A program made the position numbers and the translations under genes. The notes below the pieces were generated by a model. It ran no database searches, was not told where the DNA came from, and worked only from the letters and a program-made list of their open reading frames with translations. Below are positions 30,986 through 42,322 of a DNA stretch of 64,000 nt, piece after piece; positions within the stretch are counted from its first letter, which is position 1, and each line of letters starts with the position of its first letter. The stretch lies in contig OY751491.1 in assembly GCA_963565915.1 (NCBI GenBank), positions 3,348,001-3,412,000 of the forward strand, in the 5' to 3' direction. Source of the stretch: Entoloma clypeatum (lineage: Eukaryota; Basidiomycota; Agaricomycetes; Agaricales; Entolomataceae).

Positions 30986-32188
30986 TTAATCGGACCCTTC
31001 GGGAAAATCCTTCTCGTCGGCTTCTAAGATTGTGGTTTCATCATTCTCGGCATCTTCCTCAGACACCTTCCTAACCCTTCCGGAGTTCTTCTTCGGCTTG
31101 TGGCAGTTGCACGCAATATGGCCTTCTTGATTGCAGTTGAAACACTTGCGACCATCTTTCTTCTTTGGAGCGCTGCAGTCTTTAGCGAGGTGACCGAAAC
31201 GTTGACAGTTGTAGCAACGGGCCACTCCTGCTTTGTTGATCTCCATGGCCTTGCCTTGACCACCATAGGTGGTACCCGATCCAGTGCGCATTTTGCCGCC
31301 ACCTCGGATGACCATTGCATGTCCTTCCATCTGTCCTCCCTTGTTTCGGATCTCCTTTGCATACTCGGAGTATGTCTTGGCATCACTAGCCACTTGTTCA
31401 GAGATTCTGCGGTTGACATTCTTTTCTAGGATGTATTTCCCAGTTTCTTCGCCAAGGTTTGACAGCTTCAAGAGCTCTTCGAATTCGTCCAAGAATTCGT
31501 CGACGGTGCGTTTCTCTTGTCTCAGAACTTCGAGTCTTGCTTTGGCAGCGACTGATTTGTTGGCGATAGAGAATCGTGTGGCGATATCATCGGAGAATCC
31601 CAGCCAGGTGATGTTCTCGTTGTCAACGGCAAGAGCGTCTAACTTGTTACTGGCCCAGTGCCTGCCGGACCCTTCCATCATGCGAGATAGTACCGCAAGA
31701 ATCTTCTGATCATCTGTTAGGCTCTTCTGGAACCTGATGTATAGTTTGGTGGCTTTCCACCACTCGTCAAAGGTGTGTCTGTCCTTGAACATCCCAGGAT
31801 CCTTGATGATCTTGGATGTATCCATCGTTTGTACTGCCGGAGCTTCTGCCATGTCTAGAGTCTGCGGAGAAGGAGAGGGGTCGGGTTGTTGGGATGAAGA
31901 TGGGGTTCGGGATACAGGTAAGGGTTGAAAATGAGTCCCTGTTCTAGGCGTCTGTTCGATATCTGACTGCGCGGAGTCAAAAGCAAATTCGTCAGGGGAC
32001 TCGTCGGCGGAATCGGTGGCAAAACGTTCGGGGTATTTCCTTTGTAGATCTCTAAGGAATCTCTGTTCCTGCACGTCTGTCGGTTGTGAGAAGGGGTCAA
32101 GTCTCTCGTTTCGTGCCCAACGACCGTACTCGGTCTGTTGTTCGGTGGTTGTAAAGTGGGCGTAGATCTGTTGCTTTGAGTACGACAT
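30986..32188 (-). CDS. gag: G1b Gag (400 aa) with two CCHC knuckles
   Basis: ATG at 32188 (SYSKQQIYAHFTTTEQQTEY). An acidic, Pro/Ser-rich segment spans about residues 60-115, then the capsid domain (DRHTFDEWWKATKLYIRFQK, IATRFSIANKSVAAKARLEV, EFLDEFEELLKL). Two zinc knuckles follow from about residue 325: CYNCQRFGHLAKDC and CFNCNQEGHIACNC. The tail is acidic. The frame is fully open. pol begins in the -1 frame just after the stop, and in this copy the pol frame is open back through the gag end, which fits -1 frameshift expression. This Gag could in principle supply particles to defective G1 copies. Confidence 0.92.
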   Translation of the reverse strand: MSYSKQQIYAHFTTTEQQTEYGRWARNERLDPFSQPTDVQEQRFLRDLQRKYPERFATDSADESPDEFAFDSAQSDIEQTPRTGTHFQPLPVSRTPSSSQQPDPSPSPQTLDMAEAPAVQTMDTSKIIKDPGMFKDRHTFDEWWKATKLYIRFQKSLTDDQKILAVLSRMMEGSGRHWASNKLDALAVDNENITWLGFSDDIATRFSIANKSVAAKARLEVLRQEKRTVDEFLDEFEELLKLSNLGEETGKYILEKNVNRRISEQVASDAKTYSEYAKEIRNKGGQMEGHAMVIRGGGKMRTGSGTTYGGQGKAMEINKAGVARCYNCQRFGHLAKDCSAPKKKDGRKCFNCNQEGHIACNCHKPKKNSGRVRKVSEEDAENDETTILEADEKDFPEGSD

Positions 32189-32570
32189 GATGATGCGGCT
32201 CTGGGACGTCTCGATGTGAGCGTCCTAATCAATCTTCTGATAACGGTTGTCTGGACACCGATAAACTCTCTGATCTCTGTGGTCCGACCTGTCTGAGGTC
32301 CTTCTTGAATGCGAAAACTTTCGAGTTCGTTCTGTTGGGCGTTGTAACGCGCGATCTGGTGTTGTCGAGCAAGATGGATGCTCTCTGCTATCTCGCCATG
32401 GGGGCGATGCTCGTCGTTGAATTGATACTGTCTTGAGGACTTAGCTCCTCCTGTCGGGCTTCTGGTGAGGCGACTGGGTTACTGGTGAAGTCTTCAAAGA
32501 AGCGTGACGTCTTGACTTGTCTGGTGGTTGCTCTCTTCGCTCTGGGCGAACCTAACGAGATTTAGCAACT
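32189..32570 (-). other. G1b 5' leader with self-complementary primer site
   Basis: Contains TTGCTAAATCT (minus strand, 32568-32558), two bases inside the 5' LTR; it is the exact complement of AGATTTAGCAA in the LTR. About 73 bp present in the G1c leader are missing here, which destroys the long leader reading frame seen there. Confidence 0.75.
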
Positions 32571-32941
32571 TGTTATGCTTAACAAACCGTTCCAAGGTTC
32601 GGGCAGAGTATGCAGGAAAGTGGAAAGGCGAAGAGCAATGTGATTGCTAAATCTAAGGAATCTACTACAGTATAAGAGGTTTATATAGGTACTGACTATA
32701 GGTGATAGCGGATAAGTCAGTACTGCGGAAGGCAGTGCGCATGAGTAAGGCAACTGCGGAAGGCTATGTACAATGAGTCATACATACTGCGGAGCTGAGT
32801 AAAGCTACTGCAGAATGAGTCAGCGCGGTAGCGAAGGGAATGGAAATAGATGTTGCGACACAATGTATTCATAAGAGGGCGCCGAGCCGGGCCGATAAGT
32901 AAAAGTGATGACGTCGTCCGTATACCGTAGAGTCTGTAACA
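32571..32941 (-). repeat. 5' LTR of G1b (371 bp)
   Basis: TGTTATGC...CTGTAACA on the plus strand; same length as the G1a LTR. GAGTT follows at 32942. Confidence 0.95.
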
Positions 32942-33575
32942 GAGTTGGAAAAAGGCCCAGCGTGCCCAAGAGGCCGCTGTAGGCGACACCGCCAGCTGCT
33001 CTCATGTTGCCTTGTCGGCAGTGACTATGAATCTGCCGTCACCCTCCTTCACCACTGTCACTGGCACGCGTCATTCCCCCCCAACACTCTTCTACTTGGA
33101 TGACTGACCCTCATTGTCGGCCTCCTCTCAAATCGCGGTTGACATCTAGTCCCACTGATCATATCATGACTACAGGTGCGAGAGAGCTTTCTCGATCGCA
33201 TGACAAACACATCCACGCAACACTTTACAGGTGCTCCAGTCAATGAACCGTCAATGTACCCTGAGATGCAAGCGGCGCGTGATGTTGTCACATCTCTTGG
33301 CATTGTGGGAACATCCCAGACCCTCCAGAACGTCAGTAACGTCATATACCCCAAAGACATTCTGGGGATATATTCGACCCCTGACAATGAGGTAATGGGC
33401 GAAGCTTCCCTGTTCCTGATGGAATGCCAAGATTTTGATGTCGATACGGTGATGGACTTTGATGAAGAATACGAGTATGACAAAGATGAACCTGGACCGT
33501 CCAAGCGGACATGTTTCAGTTGGGCGGATGAAGTCGATGACGAGCTTTTTGGAGGATCGTCATGTGACGACCCGA
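32942..33575 (+). pseudogene. gag-pol: C2 gag-pol linker region
   Basis: Continues C2 after G1b. It first reads WKKAQRAQEAAVGDTASCSH then SPSFTTVTG, the same SFTTVTG motif found in the C1 Gag-protease linker. After a stop near 33107 and a poorly readable stretch, a frame open at 33176-33575 gives an acidic segment (DTVMDFDEEYEYDKDEPGPS, EVDDELFGGSSCDDP). This frame continues without a break beyond the G3 solo LTR. The frame change between the two halves means the polyprotein is broken here. Confidence 0.7.
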
Positions 33576-34043
33576 TGTTATGGATTCGCTATCCATGGCA
33601 TTGATCGCTCAGACACAGACAAGATACAAGACATAGAGGCCTTATCTGATTAATGGCCAGTTTCATCTTATCTATTGGTTTCACACTTACTATTCACTTT
33701 TACATCATTCGGACCCCGGCCTCCGCTTACTCACTACAGTATGGTCATCGTTACCATACCTAGATGGTTACTCTCACACATCCTTGACATCGTGTTACTT
33801 ATTGGACTATACTTGGATACTCTGACTCACGCCGCAGCAGTTACCATAGATACCTACTCCGGGTCCGCTTCTGGAGTCAGACCGGAACCGCTCTAGAGTC
33901 ATCTAGATGACTCAACCTTCTAGTATACATATATAGGGTACATACATTGCATGTATTCCCCAGATCTAGCAATCACCTTGGTATCCGCCTTTGCTACTTA
34001 AGCCTCTCTGCCTAAGCATTGCATGGGTTTGTCAACCATAACA
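33576..34043 (+). repeat. Solo LTR of a further Gypsy family, G3 (468 bp)
   Basis: Ends TGTTATGG/CCATAACA form a perfect 8-bp inverted repeat. Flanks are CCCGA (33571-33575) and CCTGA (34044-34048), a TSD with one C-to-T change. It has TGACTCA (33908-33914), TATATAG (33930-33936) and, 32 bp on, AGATCTAGCAA (33962-33972), like the G1 mRNA start. No internal element sequence remains: LTR-LTR recombination. Confidence 0.88.
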
Positions 34044-35562
34044 CCTGAGGTACGTTCTTTCACAAGTTTCACATGAGCACACAATGACAGAAGAACACAC
34101 CCAGATTCGTGATGAGTCACTAGAACCGGGTCGTAGTTATTTAAAATCACCTGTCGTTGCTGCCTCCTTCATGGAGGAAATCTATGATCATTTTGCCTCA
34201 TGTTCAAAATGTAAGAACAAATCCAAAGATACTAATGACGCCGAGTGGATCATGGATTCCGGCGCTACCATGCACTTCACCTCAGAGATGAGTGACTTTG
34301 CAATGTACGAAGAAGAGAAATCAATCTGTGCTGCCCAGACTGCGGGCAAAGCAAAGATCTCTATAAAAGGAAAAGGGACTGTGTTTATCACTCACATGAT
34401 AACATCGCGTCAAGGAAAGCCAAGAAGTTTAACAACTCGGCTTTATCCGGTTTTACACATCCCAGAGCTTTCCACTCGCCTCATGTCAATGGGCGAAATT
34501 CTTCAAGAATCTGGATTAAATGTCGCTGGCTCAGCCGACAATCTTAGTTTCTTCAAAGATAGAAAGTGTGTACTAAGATGTGAACCTCATTTTCCTCGTT
34601 TGACAATATACTGGGTAAATACATGCATTGAACAAATCACGCAGCTAAATGCTAGAAATATCGATGTCTATAAAGCCGATTACAGCATTTGGCATCAGCA
34701 GTTTGCACACCCTGGTAAAGATGTCCTGAAAAAGGCACCCGACGCATGTGATGGATTCCCAAGGGATGTCCAATTTCCCCTTAAGGATAAGCCATGCCGT
34801 CCTTGCGCAGAAGTGAAGTTGAGGCTGAAAAGTTTCCCTCCTTCATCTTCACGTGCTTCCAGACCCTTTGAGTTGCTCCATTTGGACCTCAAGAAGTTTC
34901 CAATTGCCTCCTATCACAGATTTAAATACTATGTCAGCTTCTTGGATGACTATTCTGGGCATGCTTGGACAGTATTGTTGAAACTCAAATCCGATACCTC
35001 TGATGCATTCAAAAAGTGGACAACACTTATGAAAACCCAGTTTAATGCCCAATTTCGCCGATGGCGTTTTGATGGAGGGGGAGAGTTTAAAAAGGAAACT
35101 GGGGTAGTAAAATACCTTGAGGATCTTGGAATTGCCGTGGAAATTTCAGCTCCTAATACACCCCAACAAAACGGTCAAGCCGAAAGGATTAACCGCACCA
35201 TTGTAGAGAAAGCACAGGCGATGTGATTTGCCGCCTGCTTACCACAATCATGGTGGGAGTTTTGCGTTTTACATGCCATGCATGTCTATAATCACACACC
35301 AATTAAACGACTTTATTGGAAAACACCTTTTGAATCTTTAAAAGGGGAAAAGCCAGACATATCAAACCTCCATGTTTTAGGCTGCGCTGCCTATGTTTAT
35401 ATTCCTGAAGAACGCCATGTGAATAAATTAAATCCACATGCAGAGCTTATGACCTTTATGGGTTTCAAACCAGGAATGAAAGCATATCAGTTTATGACTG
35501 ATAAAAACTTTTTCCTGAAGCTTGCAGGTGCTTCTGTAGGCTGGGCTTGTTGTCTACAAAAA
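34044..35562 (+). pseudogene. pol: C2 pol: protease and integrase, fused by deletion to RNase H
   Basis: Reads RYVLSQVSHEHTMTEE onward: HFASCSKCK motif, protease WIMDSGATMHFTSEM, GAG-pre-integrase (WHQQFAHPGKD ... CRPCAEVK), and integrase core with Asp in LLHLDLKKFP, Asp in YVSFLDDYSG region, WRFDGGGEFK and NGQAERINRT. A TGA at 35224-35226 follows VEKAQAM (probably from CGA: RFAACLPQSWW). After YQFMTDKN (about 35508) the sequence jumps to FFLKLAGASVGWACCLQK, which aligns with RNase H, so about 1.6 kb with the whole RT is gone. The A-run at 35558-35562 is the TSD of C1c. Confidence 0.88.
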
Positions 35563-35872
35563 TGTTGAAACTTTTCCCATCACGTAGATTAGATTAGATT
35601 ACATTACATCACGTGACTGTTACATATCTTCATTACATACTTGTTTGGTTGGTACAAACAGTAGTACGGTATATAAGACCAGGAAACTGTCAATATCAAC
35701 AAGTTGTCTCTTGACTCTTAACCAGCTCCATCGCTCTCACCAGCCTCAACCGCTCTCACTAGCCTTACCCCCTCCAAACCATGTAAGTGACCATAGTGGT
35801 ATCATAGAGTACTTCCACTGTAGCTATGTTGCTCAGTACACCTGTGGCTAGCGCCCAGGTGGAACTTCAACA
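35563..35872 (+). repeat. 5' LTR of C1c (310 bp)
   Basis: Differs from the 3' LTR at about four positions (for example GATTACATTACATCAC, CATAGTGGTATCATAG). Primer site GGTTATGGGCCC follows at 35873-35884. Confidence 0.95.
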
Positions 35873-36235
35873 GGTTATGGGCCCCGGATAGCAGAGGGAC
35901 TTGGGAAACGCTGGCAACAGTGAGTACCTGCCCACTCTACCCTGGTTGGCAAAGAACCGATCGAAAGATCTAGGTTCTGAGTCTTACTTCTTCACACATG
36001 AACCTGGGAAACATCATTACGACAAAGTACCTGTCATGAAGCGTCCCTAAGGGGATTGACTTAGTACACATCATGTGGAAACATTGATCGTACCTCACAC
36101 ACTTCTGACAAAAAGGGTTTCTCCCACAAACCGCTATTCCTGAAGGGAATATGTTATGAGGAATCATTTATTTGTTTTCTCTAAAAATCAAATTCATAAA
36201 AAAGAACATCACTGATTGGGAAAAACTCCTTTTAG
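35783..36235 (+). other. Predicted 5' leader intron of C1c
   Basis: GTAAGT donor at 35783 in the LTR, CTGAT branch-like site and TTTTAG ending at 36235, 11 bp before the gag ATG (36247). Confidence 0.48.
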
Positions 36236-36246
36236 ATTCATTAAAA

Positions 36247-39200
36247 ATGTCTACCTCTCGCTCTGCTCTTGATATCATCACCCCCTTCAACGGCATCGAC
36301 TACCAAAGCTGGGCCGAAAGGATGAAGTCCTACCTCCTCCATCAAGGAGTCTGGCGCATTGTCTCTGGCGACATTCCCCGCCCTGTCATCGCCGATTTTA
36401 CCACCACGGTCTCCACCCCTGGGGCCACTGCTGCTGCTCCCCCTGTGCTGGTTGCTACGGTCGACCAGCCTGGCTTCCGCAAGGAAGAAAAAGCCTGGAT
36501 CAGGGACGACGATGTAGCACTCGGGGCGATACGCCTGAAGGTCTCTGAAGCAATCAGACGTCACATCAAGGACAGCACCTCGGCACTTGACGCATGGGCA
36601 GCGTTGAAAGATGCCTATTCCAAAATATCCCCAGCCGTCATCTTCGGCGACTTCAAAGCGGCAGCTTCCTTCAAGCTGTCAGGTTGTGACCCGGTCCCTG
36701 AAATAGAACGCCTCGGAGCACTCTTCGCCCGTCTCAGCGAATCGAATTTCGATGTCCCTGACCTGATGCAGGCCATGATCCTGGCAAGTGCCATTCCCGA
36801 CGCCTGGTCGTCGCTCTCCACCGCCCTCTTCCAGGTCTATGACGCCGACGACTTCACGTACAAAGCCGTCACGGACAGCATCATCTCAGAGTACCGGCGC
36901 AAGTATTCGATTGGGTCCACTTGTACGTCCAACGAGCAGGCCCGGAAAATCTCCGGGACAAAGCGAAAGGGGCAAGACCCCAAATGGGAAAAGCAGCAAA
37001 AGCCGAGTACCTCGCAAAACAATGCTGACGAGCAGCCTAACTCGACTGACCCGAGTACCGCTTCTGAAAAGAAGAAGGGAAAGGGACGCTGGCGCAACCA
37101 GAAGAAATGCGCCAACAATGCGGACAACGAGTCCGACCAAGCCGAGGAGATGGTCGAGTTCATCGCACCAGCTATTGAGCACATCCCTCGTTGTCCTGCT
37201 CCTTGTCCCCTTCCTCCTCGTCAACATGCCCCTTGCCCTCTCCCTCCTCATCATGCACCGTCTTTCACCACCGTAACTGGTCGCGGAAAGATCTCCTTTA
37301 CTGCACAACCTGAGCCAGAAAGGATGCAGTCACTACTGCAACACATGAACCCTCCTCCTTCCCAGTACACCGGGCTTCCTTCTGGAAAGCCGTCAGTGTG
37401 GAAAAAGAACGACAGGGTGTGAAAACTCGCCTGAGAGATCGGCGCACAACCCTCTGGATCGAACCTTCGTATCTTGGATACCATCATCCCTGACATCGAC
37501 GAAAGGCCGGCTAAACAGCGTCGCGTAGCCCCGTCGATAGAAGAATCGCTGAAGATGATGGATATCGACCAGGAAAGGATGGGGCCGGATGTATTTGAGG
37601 ACGAGATTGAACTTGACGGTTCGTCAGAATATTTTCTCAAACCTTACCAATTGCGGAATGCTAATAATACCTCTCAACAGACGTATGATATATTAGCCAG
37701 TACCAGTACAGAGTGCGTAGATCACATTAGCAGTGATCTACATAAAAATGTACACATTGTAAGGAAAAAGAACGTGCACAATGGATATTAGATTCCGGTG
37801 CTTCTCTACACTTTACGCATGAGTTCAAAGACTTCACATACTATAGACCTCTTACGGTCAAGTGATTCGTCCAAACTGCAGCTAAAGGGAAGAAACTGGA
37901 AATACTCGGAGTTGGGGCCGTTCCAGTACGGCACACCCTAAATGGGGAAGTTAAAACCCATCTTCTCAGACCGGTGTTCTACATCCCGGACATGGACACA
38001 TGCCTATTGTCTCTAGGCGTCTTCCTTAACCATGGTTACAAAGTAGACGGGACTTGTGGAGAGATTAACATCTCCAAAGGGCTGAGCAAAATCCAGTTTT
38101 CGCCCCACATCCTTGGTCAAACCATTTACTGGTTAGACACTGAAATATGCTATGACCAGATCCATGCGATCTCAAGCGAAATCACTGTCGAAACATGGCA
38201 CAAGTGCCTTGGTCACCCAAATGATCAAGCACTCCGAAAGATTCCCACCAGTACCAAAGGGGTACCTGAGACACTAGTACGTGAGAAATCACAGGAAAGT
38301 TGCACAGGTTGCCTCAAAGGGAAAATGCCGAATCAGTCATATCCCAATTCGATGACAAGGGCAACCAAAACCTTTGATCTAATCCATTCCGATCTCAAAC
38401 AGATATCCACGGCATCATATCATAAATATAAATATTTCCTCACGTTTTTGGACGATTTTTCATCCCACGTCTGGGTTGTCTTGCTTAGAAAGAAGTCGGA
38501 TGCCATCACGGCACTGCGACAATTTCTTGCGATGATCCAGAATCAGTTCGCCGCCACTCCTAAGAAATGGCGAGTTGATGGAGGTGGAGAGTTTGACGAA
38601 TACAAGGATGTACTTGCCGATCATGGAGTTCTGATCGACGTCACACTCCCGTATCAGCACCAGCAGAACGGTAGAGCAGAACGGATAAATCGAACCCTGT
38701 GGGAGAAATCTCAGGCCTTGCGCTTCGACGCGTGCTTACCCCCTATGTGGTGGGAATTCTGTTTGGAACATGCAGCGTTTCTCTACAATAGAACCCCCAT
38801 GCAGCATCTCGAATGGAATACCCCTTACTTCAGGGTGACCAATGAGATCCCCGATATGTCAAGCATCAGAGTCTTCGGATGTCAGGCATATGTGTATATC
38901 CCAAAGGAAAAACATAGAAATTCCCTGGAGTCTAGATCTCGATTGATGATTTATCTCGGATCAAAACCAGGGGTCAAAGGATACCGTTTCATGGATCCTG
39001 AGACTAATACAATTTTCATGGGTGGGAAAGCTATCTTTGATGAAAGCAAGTACCCCAGATGCCACATCGACCCTTTGCCAGAAAACCATCCAGAAATGGA
39101 AAATCCAGAACTGGCTGATGAGTTTGAGGACCTCATCCCCAGAAATGATGACAATGATAGTCACAACGAAACACCTCATGACCCAGTTCCCATTGAACAG

Positions 39201-40987
39201 AATCAACCTGAATCAGACAACGAACTGCCTGCCAGTGAGCCTGATGACGAACCGCGAGTACCCACTCCGGAACCCAAGCAAGTACCAGATCGACCGATCA
39301 GGGAACGACGAGTCCGGAAGATGCCAGGAAGCATCTATGGGGAAGACACTCCAGCGTCTGATCTTGAAAAATTAGATCGAAGACGGAGATTGGGCGGTCA
39401 AACGGCATGGATGAATGACCTCCTGATGGAGGCAATATCAGTCCAAGTCGGCATCGTTGAAATGTCCCATAAAGACATATACCCTCTTCCAAATAAAGAA
39501 GACTGGTATGCGGCTGAACGTAAAGAGCTAGACATGCTCAAACGCCTCGGGGTGATCACGGAGCTAGTACCCCTGCCTGCAGGAAGGAAAGCTCTAAGGA
39601 ACAAATGGGTTTACAACGAAAAGTCCGACGGGCGCCTGAAAGCACGCCTCGTCGCAAAAGGCTTTTCACAGGTAGAAGGGATCGACTTTGATCAGATCTT
39701 CTCACCAGTCGTGAGATATGAAACCGTCCGACTAATACTGGCATTGACAGCCCTTGAAGGGTGGTTCATGACACTCTTGGACGTCTCATCAGCCTTCCTC
39801 TATGGAACGCTCCTTGAGGTAATCTACATGCGACAGTCTGAGGGCTACGTAGTAAAAGGGAAAGAACACCTCGTGTACCGACTATACAAAGCCCTATATG
39901 GACTTAAGCAGGCCCCATTAGCCTGGTGGAGAGAACTTGATTCCTCCATGAAAAAGCTCGGCTTTGTCCGGCTTCACTCTGATGCGGGAGTGTTCATTCA
40001 CAAAAGTACCAAAGGGGAAATTGTAATCGCCGTCATATATGTCGACGACTCTGCTTTTCTCGGCACAAACCGAGAATACACGCTAGAGAAGAAAAAGGCC
40101 TTCATGACCACATGGAAATGTAGGGACCTAGGGCACCTTGTGCCTGATGGGGAACCAAAAGAATTTCTCTCTATCCAAATAAGGCAACGTGGGAAATGTA
40201 TCTTCATTGATCAAGTACCTTACCTTGAGAAAATACTCGAACGAATGGGGATGAGCGAATCTAACGCCACCCATACCCCACTTCCTACGGGCTACAAACC
40301 CATGATGTCCGAAGATGAACCCAATGCAGAACTTCGATCAAAGTACCAATCCGTCATCGGATCACTTCTATATCTGATGATTGGAACGAGGCCAGACATC
40401 TGTTTTGCCGTGATTAAAATGTCGCAGTTTTCCGCAAATCCCACCAAACGCCATTTAGAAGTGGCTAGGGATATTTGCAGGTATCTAAAGGCGACAAAAA
40501 ATTACGCAATCATGTATGATGGCGACTCAGGGAAAGGAATCTACGCATTCACAGACTCCGACTGGGCGTCAGATGAAAACACGAGGAGGTCTACCACTGG
40601 CTTCTTCATATCACTGGCGTCTGGAGCAGTAACATGGGTATCATCGGCGCAAAAGACCATCGCCCTCTCTTCCACAGAAGCAGAGTATATGGCGTTATCA
40701 GATTGCAGTCGCGCAGCAACATGGCTGAGAAGCATGCTTGCCGAACTTGGAATGCAGATCGGATCAGTACCGATCTATGGAGATAACAACGGCTCCGTCT
40801 TTATCGCATCCAACCCTGTAACTGAGAAGCGATCCAAGCACATTGACGTGCGATTCCACTTTCCGAAGGGATAATTACGGTCGAATTCATTGAAGGAGTG
40901 AACAACCCTGCAGACCTTTTAACTAAGAATCTGGGGAAAATCCTCTTTTCCAAGTTTATCCCGTACTTCGGATTGATAAAGAACTAG
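36247..40987 (+). pseudogene. gag-pol: C1c gag-pol, mosaic and multiply broken
   Basis: ATG at 36247 (STSRSALDIITPFNGIDYQS). Gag is open to a TGA after KKNDRV (37420-37422), with a second TGA soon after in the same frame. The linker continues 37474-37791, then a frameshift where the HFASC motif is deleted, and a TGA after TVK at about 37862. From 37974 to 40874 the frame is open for 966 codons: integrase, RT with YVDD and RNase H, ending in the same 16-bp deletion as C1-X. The unbroken stop codon position would be 40987. Two lesions shared with Y and one shared with X show that it was assembled from two defective parents. Confidence 0.92.
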
Positions 40988-41062
40988 GCGAAACAGAGTA
41001 CCTATATATATATGTGGGAAAAAGTAAGATGTATTTAGAAGTATGTACTAAATATGGGGGGG

Positions 41063-41372
41063 TGTTGAAACTTTTCCCATCACGTAGATTAGATTAGATT
41101 AGATTACATCACGTGACTGTTACATATCTTCATTACATACTTGTTTGGTTGGTACAAACAGTAGTACGGTATATAAGACCAGGAAACTGTCAATACCAAC
41201 AAGTTGTCTCTTGACTCTTAACCAGCTCCATCGCTCTCACCAGCCTCAACCGCTCTCACTAGCCTTACCCCCTCCAAACCATGTAAGTGACCATAGCGGT
41301 ATCGTAGAGTACTTCCACTGTAGCTATGTTGCTCAGTACACCTGTGGCTAGCGCCCAGGTGGAACTTCAACA
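41063..41372 (+). repeat. 3' LTR of C1c (310 bp)
   Basis: Reads identical to LTR B of C1-X and to the C1d 3' LTR; preceded by the G-run polypurine tract. Confidence 0.95.
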
Positions 41373-41652
41373 AAAAAACCATTGCTCACTCATCTACTGA
41401 AGCAGAGTACATGGCAATGTCCAATTGTGGCCGCCAAGTAAAATGGGTAATCCAACTCTTCCAGGAGATTGGCTTCCTAATGCGGAATGTCCTGATCTAT
41501 GCCGACAATCATGGCTCGATCTTTATTGGGAACAACTGTGTACAGGAACGCCGTACTAAACATATTGATCTAAGATATCATGTCATCTGAGAGTCGATCT
41601 CTCGTGGATTGATCACTGTAGAGTACATTGAAGGCACATCCAATCCCGCGGA
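41373..41652 (+). pseudogene. pol: C2 RNase H, C-terminal part
   Basis: Continues the frame cut at 35562: LQK/TIAHSSTEAEYMAMSN, then VLIYADNHGSIFIGNN and RRTKHIDLRYHV. A TGA at 41588-41590 falls at the Arg of the C1 motif FHFVREKVS (here HVI-ESISRG). The sequence ends at EGTSNPAD, where the G4 LTR begins (TGTTACGG at 41653). GCGGA at 41648-41652 is the left TSD of G4; its partner lies beyond the window. Confidence 0.88.
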
Positions 41653-42012
41653 TGTTACGGCGATAGCCTACAACAAGTCCAAGGATTGGATCACGTGGGT
41701 TTGAACTGGTTCCACAACAAGTCCCTCAATAGGTCGACTTGGTCAATCAATGAGTTCCTCAGAAGGACGACTCGGTTCGGGTCTGGCAGAGCTAAGTCCT
41801 CGCAAGGCACTTAGTTGGAGAGCGTTCGAAGTAGTAGACAAGTAAGTGTTGTTTGCGTAGGTCAAGCTAAGGACCTCTACTCTAAGGTTACACATCTTAT
41901 ACATGTTATCCTATGGCTATAAATAAGTAGATGCTGCGCAGGAGCTAAATAGGCCATTGGTTAGATAAAGGTTTCAAGGGGGTTGTGGCATAAGAGTCAG
42001 AGACAAGGCCTT
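41653..42012 (-). repeat. G4 3' LTR, distal part (360 bp)
   Basis: Plus-strand start TGTTACGG corresponds to an LTR end CCGTAACA. It has a TATTTATAG box on the minus strand. It continues at 47796 after C1d; GCCTT at 42008-42012 and 47791-47795 is the C1d TSD. Confidence 0.85.
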
Positions 42013-42322
42013 TGTTGAAACTTTTCCCATCACGTAGATTAGATTAGATTAGATTACATCACGTGACCTTTACATATCTTCATTACATACTTGTTTGGTT
42101 GGTACAAACAGTAGTACGGTATATAAGACCAGGAAACTGTCAATACCAACAAGTTGTCTCTTGACTCTTAACCAGCTCCATCGCTCTCACCAGCCTCAAC
42201 CGCTCTCACTAGCCTTACCCCCTCCAAACCATGTAAGTGACCATAGCGGTATCGTAGAGTACTTCCACTGTAGCTATGTTGCTCAGTACACCTGTGGCTA
42301 GCGCCCAGGTGGAACTTCAACA
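42013..42322 (+). repeat. 5' LTR of C1d (310 bp)
   Basis: TGTTGAA...TTCAACA. (AGATT)n stretch and E-box CACGTG in U3; TATATAAG at 42120-42127; pyrimidine-rich R-U5 free of ATG until CCATGTAAGT at the predicted splice donor. Confidence 0.96.

Larger units (their letters stand above)
27327..32941 (-). mobile_element. Ty3/Gypsy G1, copy b (5.6 kb, internally deleted)
   Basis: Both LTRs and perfect TSD GAGTT (27322-27326 and 32942-32946). It contains ORF3, pol with a deletion of protease and RT N-terminus, intact gag and the leader. It is a close relative of G1a. Confidence 0.95.
35563..41372 (+). mobile_element. Ty1/Copia C1, copy c (mosaic element)
   Basis: Complete with two LTRs and TSD AAAAA (35558-35562 and 41373-41377). 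The body is a patchwork: its 5' part has C1-X-like Gag, about 37021-40063 matches C1-Y including its stop codons, and 40064-41372 matches C1-X including its 16-bp deletion. Confidence 0.93.
2399..41652 (+). mobile_element. Ty1/Copia family C2, the oldest host element, interrupted by five insertions
   Basis: One Copia gag-pol can be read across 2679-3316, 27128-27326, 32942-33575, 34044-35562 and 41373-41652. Each gap is an insertion bounded by a 5-bp TSD: GCTGT, GAGTT, CCCGA/CCTGA and AAAAA; the last, G4, has its left copy GCGGA at 41648-41652. The frame joins across the G3 solo LTR and the C1c insertion. The RT domain was deleted before C1c inserted. Neither LTR of C2 is visible: the 5' side is covered by G1a and the 3' side lies beyond the window. 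Confidence 0.85.

Noticed and set aside
33176..33604. 142-codon ORF as a host gene
   Set aside because: Its frame joins in phase across the G3 solo LTR to the C2 protease, so it is the C2 gag-pol linker.
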